In this document: piece after piece, positions 41,350-50,751 of the stretch
Layout of the letters: each line of letters opens with the position of its first letter
Numbering within the stretch: the first letter of the stretch is position 1
Assembly (NCBI GenBank): GCA_017469785.1
Contig: JAFUFU010000012.1
Location: forward strand, 1-57,462
From: Treponema sp.
GTDB taxonomy: Bacteria; Spirochaetota; Spirochaetia; Treponematales; Treponemataceae
DNA: 57,462 bases
Direction of reading: 5' to 3'
Position numbers and translations under genes: made by a program
The notes under the pieces: generated by a model
Seen by the model: the letters and a program-made list of their open reading frames with translations, nothing else
The model's database searches: none
Told to the model about the DNA's origin: nothing

Positions 41350-42066
41350 ATGGCTTTTCAGAATGAGATTGTTTTATTTTTGTCGGTGTTCGCTTTTTTT
41401 GGCGGACTCGTTGCTTTTTTCCGTCTTTTCGGAAAGAACGGAATCTTCGCCTGGACGGTAATCTGCACCATTGCGGCCAACATCGAGGTTTTGATTCTGG
41501 TTCACGCTTACGGAATGGACACAACCCTGGGAAACGTGATTTTCGCATCTTCCTTCCTTGCCACGGACATCATGAGCGAAATCTACGGCAAAAAAGAGGC
41601 CAACAAGTGCGTCAAAATCGGTCTTGCGGCTAACATCACTTTCATCTTGATTTCACAGAGCTGGTTTCTCTATGTTCCGGCGGAGGCGGACACCATGGCT
41701 TCTCCAATCCGCACCGTATTCGCGAACACTCCCCGTGTCATGCTCTCAAGTCTTTTTGCCTACGCTGTCTGCGAAATCTACGACGTGTGGGCTTATCACC
41801 ACATCTGGGAATGGAGCGAGAAGAAATTCGGCGACAAGAAGGCTTTTTTGTGGCTGCGCAACAACGGCTCAACAATGGTCAGCCAGCTGATTAACGTGCT
41901 TGTATTCAACTTGCTGGCCTTCGTCGGGGTTTTCCCGGCAGATGTTATCGTCCAGATTCTGATTTTCGGCTACGGAATCTTTTTGGTCACTTCGATTCTG
42001 GACACGCCATTCTTGTATCTGGCACGCCGAATCGCAGAAAAACACCCGGAATTAACTGAAAACTAA
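41350..42066 (+). CDS. yhhQ: Queuosine precursor transporter, YhhQ/VUT family
   Basis: 238 residues with about six transmembrane segments. The conserved family features are present: ASSFLATDIMSEIYGKKEAN after TM3, the YEIYDVWAYHHIWEW-like loop (here CEIYDVWAYHHIWEWS), LRNNGSTMVSQLINVLVF, and a final LDTPFLYLARR. The family imports preQ0/preQ1 in bacteria. Together with queF it suggests that this organism scavenges preQ0 and then reduces it. RBS AAGGAG 6 nt before the ATG. Confidence 0.92.
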   Translation: MAFQNEIVLFLSVFAFFGGLVAFFRLFGKNGIFAWTVICTIAANIEVLILVHAYGMDTTLGNVIFASSFLATDIMSEIYGKKEANKCVKIGLAANITFILISQSWFLYVPAEADTMASPIRTVFANTPRVMLSSLFAYAVCEIYDVWAYHHIWEWSEKKFGDKKAFLWLRNNGSTMVSQLINVLVFNLLAFVGVFPADVIVQILIFGYGIFLVTSILDTPFLYLARRIAEKHPELTEN

Positions 42067-42116
42067 AAATTCTGAACTGAAAATTTAAAAATTACGTATC
42101 AAAATCTGAAAATTAA

Positions 42117-42145
42117 CTGACATACAGGCTTTTTTTCACTATAAT
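42117..42145 (+). promoter_or_regulatory. Promoter of the alpha-2-macroglobulin gene
   Basis: CTGACA (42117-42122), 17 nt, TATAAT (42140-42145). Predicted start near 42152, with GAGAGGG about 9 nt before the chosen ATG at 42176. Confidence 0.65.
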
Positions 42146-42175
42146 AGTCCTATCATCTTGAGAGGGCTATTTTTT

Positions 42176-45100
42176 ATGAAAAAAGTTTCTTTATATCTTA
42201 TCTCTGTTCTTGCATTGTTCGCTTTTTCCTGCAATGAAAAAAAGTCCAACAACATAGAATTTACGGAGCTTCCAAAGTTATCAACGATTAACGATGCAAC
42301 TGGTGATCGTGTCTTTACGGCGGGGAATTTTTTCACGCCGGACTACACTCCTTATGAGCCGGAAGGAGAAAACGTCGCCGGAAAGCTGAGCCTTTCCTCT
42401 CCTTCGGCAAGTGGCGGAAAATCCGAAAGCATCGTTCCGGGCTTAAGAAAGCTTTCCGACTACAAGACAAACTACAGCAGCAAAAAATCAGACTTCAAGG
42501 TCCCAGAAATCAAGCGAATGAGCGAAGATGAGTCAAAAGACAAAAGCTCATCCAAAAGCGGCCAGCCTTTCACAGTCAGCGACTGGGGACCTCAGGGGGT
42601 AATTCCAGCCGAAGTACGCTATCCATCGTTCTATGTGCTTTTCTCAGAGCCGGTGGTGGCCATTTCTGCCCTGAATCAGCAGAGCGAGGACAGCGATTTA
42701 ATGAAAATCGAGCCTGCCGTAAAGGGAACTTTCCGCTGGAACGGCACTTCCCTTCTTTCCTTTGACTGCACTGAGGCCGTAAATCCCATGCAGGTCTACA
42801 AAATCACCGTGAACAAGGACTCTAAATCCTTAAGCGGAAAGGTTTTGACCGGAGAGACTGTTTTCTCGACGGAAGCCGCGGCGCTAAAAATCATCTGGTC
42901 GGCTCCGGGCTATTCAAAGAACAAATGGATTGACAGAAACGAAGTTCCGCCTGAACTTGCCAAGGAATTCCGCGTCCAGTTCAATTATCCGGTAAATGCC
43001 GAGGAAATCGCAGAAATATCAAAACTGTCCCTTGGAATAAAAGACATTCCTTTCACGGTGAAACAGGAATCAATTGATACGGTGACATACGAATGGACGG
43101 ATACGATTCCATTCAACTCAAAAGTCGTACTCAGGCTTTTCCAAAATATTAACGGCAATATCAACACGCAGGATGCAAGTTTCCACACGCTTTCAAACTT
43201 TGTCTATGAATACAATAGTGACGGCTCTTCTTACGGAAAATACACAAATCCCGTGAACATTTATTTCTCCCATCCAGTCGCATATGATTCAGTCCTTTCC
43301 TCAATTGCGGCCACAAATGACAAGGGAGAAGAGCTTGAATTCACGAAGGACAATTTTGAGGTGTCGGGCAGCCGGCTCAGGATTTACGGACTTGCGGTTG
43401 ATTTCCGCTCAAAATACTCAATCAAAATCTCGACAGATTTAAAAGACATATATGGCAGGAAGTTGACCATTGCGGGAAAGCCTTTTGTCGCACAGAAAAA
43501 AAATGAGATTGAAATCTGGATTGAGGTTCCTGGGCCTGAAAGCAAGGCAACGTTCACTGATTCCGGAACAAAAATCCTTGAAAGCCAGTTTCCCCACCGC
43601 ATGGTCTTTGAATATCAGAATATCGACGAGGGCGCCTACACGCTGGACAAAACAGAACAGCCATTCGATGTTCTCAAAGCTTCCAAAATCTATGGTATCG
43701 TAAATGACGAAGAAAACGGTAAAATCCGCACGACTCTTTCCACCAGCCCCCGCGACGAACGGCTCTTTGAAATCGTCAACCTTGAAGACAAGCTCGTAAA
43801 CGGGAAAGGCTGGGTAGAATTCTACTCGGCAATCAAACTGCCGCGTAAGCCGACAAAATGGGACGGAAGCACCTTCTACTGGTCAACAAACGCCACAAGC
43901 GTTCAGGTCACGAATCTTGGTGTCACAGTGCGCTACGGCATGAACAAAGTCATCGCAATGGTCACAAATCTTTCTGACGGAAAAGCAGTTGAAGGGGCCA
44001 ATGTCTATGCCATAAAGTACAATCGTGAAAATTCATATTCACCGGCGAGCGTAAAATCGAACGCTCCCTCTGCAAAAACTGACAAGAACGGCATGGCTGT
44101 CATCAACCTAACGGAAAAAAACATAGGATCCGTGATTTCAGGAGATTACTGGGATTCCCCGCTGATTTTTGTTGAGAAAGACGGGGACAAAGTGATGTTC
44201 CGCCCAGACGACCACTCTCCCTGGCGAAGCGGCATCTACTCATATTCCAGCGTCCCCAAGGAAATCACTGCAAAAAAACGCATTTTCATGTTCAGTGACA
44301 GGGGGCTTTACAAGCCCGGCGAGACAGTCTCATTCCGGGGAATCGACCGGGATCAGGTTTTGGGAAGTTTCATTCCCTATCAGGGTGATTTTACCGTCAC
44401 ACTCAAAGAAGACAGCTGGCGAAATACGAAGGAATATGGAAATCTTTCTGGAACAACAAGCGAATCCGGTGGCTTCTACGGCTCATTTCAAATTCCAGAG
44501 GATATAGAGCCTGGCATCTACAAAATCAGCTACAGACGGAAAAACAGCAGGGACAAGGATGAAGAAATGCTGATTAATGTGGCTTTCTTCGAGCGGCTCA
44601 AATTCCAAAGCGCGGTTTCCATGCCGAAGACCCCGGTAATCGCAGGAGAAAAAATTCAGGCCCAGGTAGAGGCAAGCTATCTTGCGGGTGGTGCGCTATC
44701 AAGCGCCAAGTACGAGACGAACTGGTTCCGGGAGCCATGGTATTTCACAAGTGGCGAGCCTGACTTCAAGCAATACACCTTCGGTCCGAAAAACTCCTCT
44801 GAAGGAAGAAACCATATCCGTGAAGACTCAGGCGTACTCGACGCGAACGGAAACGCGACTCTCTCATGCGAGACAAGCGGCTCTTCAATCAAGGGCGCAC
44901 CATACCGTTATCGAGTCAGTGCTGATGTAACAGACATTTCAAATCAGCAGGTTTCGGCGAGCGGGGCCACTGTAGTCCATCCGGCTTCATTCTATGTCGG
45001 TCTTTCAAAGCCGGAAATGCAGAGCTCATTCGCGCGTAAAGGCGAAAAACTCACTTTCACTTATAAGCTTGCCCTCCCCGACGGCTCAAAAGTTCAAGGC

Positions 45101-48100
45101 GCAAAGCCGGCCGAAAGCATGGCAGGAAGCGGGAAAAAACTCACCGTCAGGCTCAGCCGTGAAGAATGGAATCTCGTCCAGCAACAGGGAATCGACGACA
45201 TCTACAGCCGCTACGAAAAGACGGATGTGAACGAAAGCGAAGAGAGCGTCACTCTTTCTTCCGAAGGAAAAATCACAGTCACGCCGAAAGAGCCGGGCTA
45301 CCACAAAATCCAGCTTGCCACCAGCGACAGACAGGGCCGGGAAATCATCACCGAATACGAATTCTTCGTCACGGGAAGCGGACGGGTCTCATGGTATCAG
45401 GAGGATGCCACATCATTAAGGCTCACGCCCGACAAAAACATGTACAATCCGGGAGAGACGGCCCACATTCTTCTTGAAAGCACTCTTCCTGAAGGAAATT
45501 ACCTGATTACAGTAGAAAGAGAGGGAATTTTCACAGAGGAAGTGCGTCATCTGGACGGTCCAATTCACGTTCTTGATATTCCGGTCGCAAGAAATTATGT
45601 ACCGGTTTTCTATGTATCGATTTCTTCTTACTCTGTGCGACAGGGAGAGCCAAAGCACGAGTACGGCCAGCAGGATCTGGACAAGCCCAAGGGATTCTAC
45701 GGAGCGACAACTGTGTACGTAAATCCCCGGGTAAAATCATTCTCCGTGAAGGTTGAAAGCGCAAAACCATCATACAGGCCCGGCGAGGAAGCCGAAATCA
45801 CTTTGACGGCCACAAAAGGCGGAAAGCCTCTTGCAAACGCAGAGCTTACCCTCATGGCAGTTGACCGCGGCGTTTTGGACTTAATTAACTATCACGTTCC
45901 AGATCCGATTTCGTTCTATTATAACACCAGCAATTTCCCGCTCCGCGTAAAAGGCGGAGACAGCCGTGAATACCTTATGGATCCGGTTACCTACGAGGTG
46001 AAAAACCTTAAGGGCGGAGACAGTGAGGAAGATGAAAAAATGAACGAACGCAGCGACTTCAACCCTACTGCGATTTTCGAGCCGATGCTTAAAACCGATG
46101 GAAACGGCCAGATTAAGGCAAAATTCAAGCTTCCGGACACTCTCACGACCTACCGAGTCACTGTTTTCGGCGTGAACGGAGAGCTTCTTGCCCTGCAGGA
46201 AGATGAAATCGCCGTGCAAAATCCGATTAACGTGCAGCAAGTACTTCCGCGGCAGCTTAGGGAGCGAGATACAAGTGAATTAGGCATTCTTCTCACTAAC
46301 CTCGATGACAAGGCACACGACGTTACAGTCAGCCTCAAAGTCCGTGAAATCGACCGCGAAAAGGCAGAAGATGCGAGCGGACTCACACCTTTAGCCGGAA
46401 AAGCTTTTGTTGACGGAAAAGACCAGCACACAATAAAAGTTCCTAGCGGGGCAAACGCAACTGTCTATTTTGACCTTGCAGCCCAAAAAGCAGGAAGCGT
46501 AAGCCTTGAATTCACGATTAATAGCGACATCTTGAACGAGAGGCTTGTCACACCGCTTAAAATCGAAAAGCCCTACATTTTCGAGACCGTTACAACAACA
46601 GGGCAGCTTTCAGAAAAAGACCAGTCGGTCACAGAGCGGCTCGTGATTCCTTCATTTGCGGAAGACTCACAAGGCTCCCTTTCAGTCACTTTGGATGCGA
46701 CACGACTGGGGCTTTTGGGAGACGCGGTTCAGTATCTCTTTGAATATCCTTACGGCTGTCTTGAACAGCAGTCGTCAAAGGTTCTTCCTCTGGTAATTTT
46801 TGAAAACTACATCGACGTCTTCAACATGAAGAGTGAAGTCACCAACATCAAGAAATTCGTAAAATCATTCTTTGCCAGCTGGAAAAATGCCCAGCACAAT
46901 GACGGTGGATTCGGCTACTGGGAAACTTCCCGCCACTCAGACCTCTTTGTATCCCAGAGGCTCGCACACATCTATGCACTCGCTCTCCAGCATGGCTACA
47001 CGGCAAAGGATTTGGGTATCGACATCAACAGGCTATGCTCTTTCATCGAAAAAGAGTGTCAGTCGATGGAAAAGAAAGCGGATTTGATTGTCTCAAAGAA
47101 CAATGAATACGAAAAAATCGCCCTCTTCTACAGTGACTATAGCCGCGCATACAGCTATTACGTGCTTGCCTTGAACGGAAAGAGCGTTTCTTCCGCCAAT
47201 CTTGAAAAAATCATCAGTCGTGATGCCCAGGACACAGCAGCTCTGGCACTTTCAGGTCTTGCATCACTTGCCAACGGAAATGACACTGTCCTTGCAAAAG
47301 AGGCGGCAAAAATACTCAGACGCCACATGAAGCCGACAAGCAGAGGCGTGGACCTCACAAATCCGAACGCTCCCCACTGGGCATTCGCTTATTACGGCGA
47401 CACGGCGGAAAATCTCGCCCTCACATTGCAGCTTTTCACACAACTGGATAAGGACGACGAGATGAACACCCGGCTTATCTATTCTCTCTTGCAAAATCAG
47501 AGAGCCGGATACTGGAAGAACACGGCAACGACGGCGAGGGTTCTTGAGGCAATTTGCGCCGTCATTAAGACAAATAACCTGGACAAAACGAACCTGAGCG
47601 CGACGGCCCTCTTCAACAAGGAAGAATTCGCAAAAGGCGAATTCAATGGAACTGGAGCAAAACCTGTCACAGTTACAGTGCCATTCGCGGACGAGAAAAT
47701 CGCCAAAGTCAAAAAGGACACTGAACTTCCTCTTGAGTTCACCAAAAAAGGAAAAGGCTCTCTCTATTACACGGCTTCCATGCGCTATGCCCTTCCAGAA
47801 GAGCTTCAGACAGCCCGTGACGGAGGTCTGGGAATTACTATGCAGCTTTTTGACAATGCGACAGGGGAAGAAATTAAGGCAAACGGTGAAAGTCCTCTTG
47901 TGGAACTTGAAAGCGGCAGAACTTACAAAGTCCTTCTCACACTCTCTTCAAGCTACGACCGCTCATTTATAGCTTTGAGGGCGCCGGTTCCAAGCGGAGC
48001 TGAAATCCTTGACGCCACCTTTGTCACAAGCCCGGATTCAGCGGAATCAGCAAGCGGACGCGGCGGTTACTCGAGGGACTACGATGATTACTCAGGCTAC

Positions 48101-48316
48101 TTCTACGGCGGCGACCACTGCATGAGCAATCAGGCAATTTACAACGCCGAGATTCAGTACTTCTGGGATTCCTTCGGAAAGGGGAAAACCACGGCTGAAT
48201 TCAAGTTCCGTGCAGTACGCCGGGGCATATTCCCCACCCCACCTGTAAACGCTGAGTGTATGTATGAGCCGGAAGTATTCGGCCGCACAGACGGAATGCT
48301 GTACACTATTAAGTAG
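42176..48316 (+). CDS. Bacterial alpha-2-macroglobulin lipoprotein
   Basis: 2,046 residues from the ATG at 42176. Signal peptide and lipobox AFSC (cysteine 19) put it in the periplasm on a lipid anchor. The multi-domain layout matches E. coli YfhM: MG-like beta domains, a bait/linker region near residues 1240-1300, then the thioester motif GCLEQ (cysteine about residue 1528) inside the alpha-helical toroid, and a receptor-binding-like C-terminus. The thioester-bearing form traps proteases covalently. A Ser/Gly/Tyr-rich patch (RGGYSRDYDDYSGYFYGG) lies near the C-terminus. Followed by pbpC, as in many bacteria, suggesting protection and repair of the cell wall when proteases breach the envelope. 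Confidence 0.93.
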   Translation: MKKVSLYLISVLALFAFSCNEKKSNNIEFTELPKLSTINDATGDRVFTAGNFFTPDYTPYEPEGENVAGKLSLSSPSASGGKSESIVPGLRKLSDYKTNYSSKKSDFKVPEIKRMSEDESKDKSSSKSGQPFTVSDWGPQGVIPAEVRYPSFYVLFSEPVVAISALNQQSEDSDLMKIEPAVKGTFRWNGTSLLSFDCTEAVNPMQVYKITVNKDSKSLSGKVLTGETVFSTEAAALKIIWSAPGYSKNKWIDRNEVPPELAKEFRVQFNYPVNAEEIAEISKLSLGIKDIPFTVKQESIDTVTYEWTDTIPFNSKVVLRLFQNINGNINTQDASFHTLSNFVYEYNSDGSSYGKYTNPVNIYFSHPVAYDSVLSSIAATNDKGEELEFTKDNFEVSGSRLRIYGLAVDFRSKYSIKISTDLKDIYGRKLTIAGKPFVAQKKNEIEIWIEVPGPESKATFTDSGTKILESQFPHRMVFEYQNIDEGAYTLDKTEQPFDVLKASKIYGIVNDEENGKIRTTLSTSPRDERLFEIVNLEDKLVNGKGWVEFYSAIKLPRKPTKWDGSTFYWSTNATSVQVTNLGVTVRYGMNKVIAMVTNLSDGKAVEGANVYAIKYNRENSYSPASVKSNAPSAKTDKNGMAVINLTEKNIGSVISGDYWDSPLIFVEKDGDKVMFRPDDHSPWRSGIYSYSSVPKEITAKKRIFMFSDRGLYKPGETVSFRGIDRDQVLGSFIPYQGDFTVTLKEDSWRNTKEYGNLSGTTSESGGFYGSFQIPEDIEPGIYKISYRRKNSRDKDEEMLINVAFFERLKFQSAVSMPKTPVIAGEKIQAQVEASYLAGGALSSAKYETNWFREPWYFTSGEPDFKQYTFGPKNSSEGRNHIREDSGVLDANGNATLSCETSGSSIKGAPYRYRVSADVTDISNQQVSASGATVVHPASFYVGLSKPEMQSSFARKGEKLTFTYKLALPDGSKVQGAKPAESMAGSGKKLTVRLSREEWNLVQQQGIDDIYSRYEKTDVNESEESVTLSSEGKITVTPKEPGYHKIQLATSDRQGREIITEYEFFVTGSGRVSWYQEDATSLRLTPDKNMYNPGETAHILLESTLPEGNYLITVEREGIFTEEVRHLDGPIHVLDIPVARNYVPVFYVSISSYSVRQGEPKHEYGQQDLDKPKGFYGATTVYVNPRVKSFSVKVESAKPSYRPGEEAEITLTATKGGKPLANAELTLMAVDRGVLDLINYHVPDPISFYYNTSNFPLRVKGGDSREYLMDPVTYEVKNLKGGDSEEDEKMNERSDFNPTAIFEPMLKTDGNGQIKAKFKLPDTLTTYRVTVFGVNGELLALQEDEIAVQNPINVQQVLPRQLRERDTSELGILLTNLDDKAHDVTVSLKVREIDREKAEDASGLTPLAGKAFVDGKDQHTIKVPSGANATVYFDLAAQKAGSVSLEFTINSDILNERLVTPLKIEKPYIFETVTTTGQLSEKDQSVTERLVIPSFAEDSQGSLSVTLDATRLGLLGDAVQYLFEYPYGCLEQQSSKVLPLVIFENYIDVFNMKSEVTNIKKFVKSFFASWKNAQHNDGGFGYWETSRHSDLFVSQRLAHIYALALQHGYTAKDLGIDINRLCSFIEKECQSMEKKADLIVSKNNEYEKIALFYSDYSRAYSYYVLALNGKSVSSANLEKIISRDAQDTAALALSGLASLANGNDTVLAKEAAKILRRHMKPTSRGVDLTNPNAPHWAFAYYGDTAENLALTLQLFTQLDKDDEMNTRLIYSLLQNQRAGYWKNTATTARVLEAICAVIKTNNLDKTNLSATALFNKEEFAKGEFNGTGAKPVTVTVPFADEKIAKVKKDTELPLEFTKKGKGSLYYTASMRYALPEELQTARDGGLGITMQLFDNATGEEIKANGESPLVELESGRTYKVLLTLSSSYDRSFIALRAPVPSGAEILDATFVTSPDSAESASGRGGYSRDYDDYSGYFYGGDHCMSNQAIYNAEIQYFWDSFGKGKTTAEFKFRAVRRGIFPTPPVNAECMYEPEVFGRTDGMLYTIK

Positions 48317-48323
48317 GAGAAAA

Positions 48324-48479
48324 ATGACCAGCGACTATGAATACATTCATTTTTTGGGAGCGGAGGCAAACATTAATACAGCAGACTTAACTTCCGCGCA
48401 AGCGGGGCGCTCCCTCATGGTCTGGCCTCTAAAGTTAATGGTGAACATAATAAGATTATGAATCTTCTTGAAGATGCCT
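48324..48479 (+). pseudogene. Small ORF, possibly frameshifted, between A2M and pbpC genes
   Basis: ATG at 48324 with a strong RBS (AGGAGAAAA) opens a 45-codon frame (DYEYIHFLGAEANINTADLT, then SAQAGRSL). At about 48413-48420 the likely coding frame seems to shift: another frame reads GLASKVNGEHNKIMNLLEDA and then LND with its stop at 48488-48490, overlapping the pbpC start. The two halves together look like a ~55-residue helical protein. Family unknown; the break could also mean that neither frame is real. Confidence 0.3.
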
Positions 48480-48482
48480 TGA

Positions 48483-50741
48483 ATGACTGACATGAAATTA
48501 AAAGGATTTTTTTCCAGATTTCTGATTATTTTCTGCCTTCTCCTTGCTTTTTTCTTTTTATTTCTGCGATTTTCGCCTTACCCTGCTCTTTACGCATTTA
48601 AGGAACGGCCGATTTCCACACGGATTTATGATGGGAGCGGTGAGCTGATTCAAATCATTGCCCTCGAGAACGGAATCCGTCGGGAATTTTTGACTCTTTC
48701 AGAAATTCCAGATTTTCTGCAAGAGTCCTTCATCGAGGCGGAAGACCGGCATTTCTACAGCCACCACGGAATTGACTTTGCGGCAATTCTCAGGGCGGCC
48801 TTTCAGAACATAAGCGAGGCGCGAACGGTAAGCGGGGCCTCCACCATCACCATGCAGCTGGCCAGAATCATCCGCCCAAACCAAAAGCGGACTATTTTCG
48901 TAAAAGGACGGGAAGCCTTAGACGCCCTCCGCCTTGAAGCCCGTCTTTCTAAAGAGGAAATCTTAGAGCTCTACCTGAACAATGTTCCCTTCGGATTCAA
49001 CACGGAAGGCGTGGCCAGCGCCGCAAGATATTTCTTTTCAAAGGAAGCTAATGATTTAAGCAAAGAGGAGTCTTGCTGTCTTGCGGTGATTCCCCGCCGC
49101 CCTTCCCTTTACAATCCAATCACAAATCCTGAAAACTGCGCAAAAGCCGCCGCAGAACTTTCCCGTTCTGAAGGCACCTCAATCGAAGATTTTGAAAAAG
49201 CATGCCGAGGAGCCAGCTCATTCAGCTATCCATTCAACGCTCCTCATTTCGTGCGTTACCTTTCCCAGCTGGAAAATTCACCGGTCGGGAAAAAAGCATC
49301 CTTATGCACAAGCCTTGACCTCTCTCTCCAGCACCATGCAGAGAACATGCTTTCACGAGCCGTGGAGAGATATGCCGAAAACCGGCTTTCAAACGGAGCA
49401 ATCCTTATCTGTGACACTGAATCAGGGAAGATTCTTGCCTGGGTTGGAAGCGCGGATTTTTTTGATACGGCCCATAACGGACAAGTGGACGGAGTTCTTT
49501 CTACCCAGCAGCCTGGAAGCAGCATGAAGCCATTTCTGTACGCCCTTGCCCTTGAGTCAGGGTTTTCACCCAATTCGGTTCTGCCAGACATCCCCATGGA
49601 ATTCGGATTTGAAAACCTCTATGTGCCGCAGAATTTCAACAACCGTTTTAACGGCCCTGTCCGATTCCGTGTTGCCCTGGCTTCGAGCCTGAACATTCCG
49701 GCCGTTTATCTTCTGAACGAAATCGGAATCGAAACATACAAGAAAAAGCTTTCGGAGCTGGGCTTCTACTCCATTGAAAAAGCCGATCCAGGTCTTTCCC
49801 TTGCCCTTGGAGGTGCGGACGTTTCAATCTATGAGATGGTTCAGGCTTTCTCAGTCTTTGCCCGGGACGGCATTTTTTTGCCACTTCACGGAATTGAAGA
49901 AGAGAGATTCTGCGACAAGAGAAAATCTAGCCATACTGAACGCCTTACGGACTCTCCTCGCCGCGTTTTTGACATGAACACTGCCCGGCTCCTCTCGGAC
50001 ATGCTTTCAGACAAAGATTCCCGTGCTCTGGGCTTCGGCTACAGCCAGACTTTCCAGACACCATTTCCTTCCATGTTCAAGACAGGAACGGCAAACCAGT
50101 ATCAAAACATCACGGCATTGGGAGCGACTCCCCGCTACACAGTGGGCGTTTGGATGGGAAATTTCAGCGGAGAAACCGTCGTGGGAAAGACAGGGAGCTC
50201 CATTCCTGCAAAAATCGCCCGTGATTTGCTGGTAGACTTACAAGGCTCAAGCGGAAAAGGCTTCCAGAAGCCATCCCAGTTCAAAAAAGAACGTGTCTGC
50301 GCCCTGTCCGGCATGAAAGCAGGGCCCAACTGCCCCGACACGGTAATCGAATATGTAGCAAATGAAGGAAGCATAAGCCAAAAAGAAAAATGCAGCTGGC
50401 ACAGCCAACAGGGAACGGTCTATCCCGCCGAATACGCAACCTGGTTCCGCCTGAAAAACAGGAGCGGTCAGGTCGGCGACAAGGGAAGCGAATTGAAGAT
50501 AATATCACCGAGGAACGGAAGCGTCTTTTATTATGACGAATCCATTCCTGCCGGTCAGCAAAAACTCATCGTGGAAGCAAGTGGCGGAAGCGCAGACATC
50601 GCAAGATTTTTTGTGGACGGGAAATTTTTAGAAGAAACAAAACGCCCCTTCGTAGGAAAAGTAAATCTCACGAGGGGCAGTCATAAAATCAGAATCGAAT
50701 GTGACGGAGAGGATTCCGAGATTCAGATTCTGGTGAGGTAA
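48483..50741 (+). CDS. pbpC: Penicillin-binding protein 1C
   Basis: 752 residues. N-terminal membrane anchor (FLIIFCLLLAFFFLFLRF), glycosyltransferase domain with EDRHFYSHHGID (~86-97), GASTITMQLAR and LELYLNNVPFG, then a transpeptidase domain with S346 in SSMK, SSLN and KTGTAN (~533). The C-terminal ~90 residues (ISPRNGSVFYYD, then VDGKFLEE) are the BiPBP_C domain found only in the PbpC group. It makes and crosslinks peptidoglycan. Two close starts exist (48483, 48492); neither has a strong RBS. Convergent with hsdR, with only 10 nt between stops and no clear terminator. Confidence 0.95.
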   Translation: MTDMKLKGFFSRFLIIFCLLLAFFFLFLRFSPYPALYAFKERPISTRIYDGSGELIQIIALENGIRREFLTLSEIPDFLQESFIEAEDRHFYSHHGIDFAAILRAAFQNISEARTVSGASTITMQLARIIRPNQKRTIFVKGREALDALRLEARLSKEEILELYLNNVPFGFNTEGVASAARYFFSKEANDLSKEESCCLAVIPRRPSLYNPITNPENCAKAAAELSRSEGTSIEDFEKACRGASSFSYPFNAPHFVRYLSQLENSPVGKKASLCTSLDLSLQHHAENMLSRAVERYAENRLSNGAILICDTESGKILAWVGSADFFDTAHNGQVDGVLSTQQPGSSMKPFLYALALESGFSPNSVLPDIPMEFGFENLYVPQNFNNRFNGPVRFRVALASSLNIPAVYLLNEIGIETYKKKLSELGFYSIEKADPGLSLALGGADVSIYEMVQAFSVFARDGIFLPLHGIEEERFCDKRKSSHTERLTDSPRRVFDMNTARLLSDMLSDKDSRALGFGYSQTFQTPFPSMFKTGTANQYQNITALGATPRYTVGVWMGNFSGETVVGKTGSSIPAKIARDLLVDLQGSSGKGFQKPSQFKKERVCALSGMKAGPNCPDTVIEYVANEGSISQKEKCSWHSQQGTVYPAEYATWFRLKNRSGQVGDKGSELKIISPRNGSVFYYDESIPAGQQKLIVEASGGSADIARFFVDGKFLEETKRPFVGKVNLTRGSHKIRIECDGEDSEIQILVR

Positions 50742-50751
50742 GGGAGTGAAA

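Noticed and set aside
50742..50751. Bidirectional terminator between pbpC and hsdR
   Set aside because: The stops are 10 nt apart and no hairpin can be seen.
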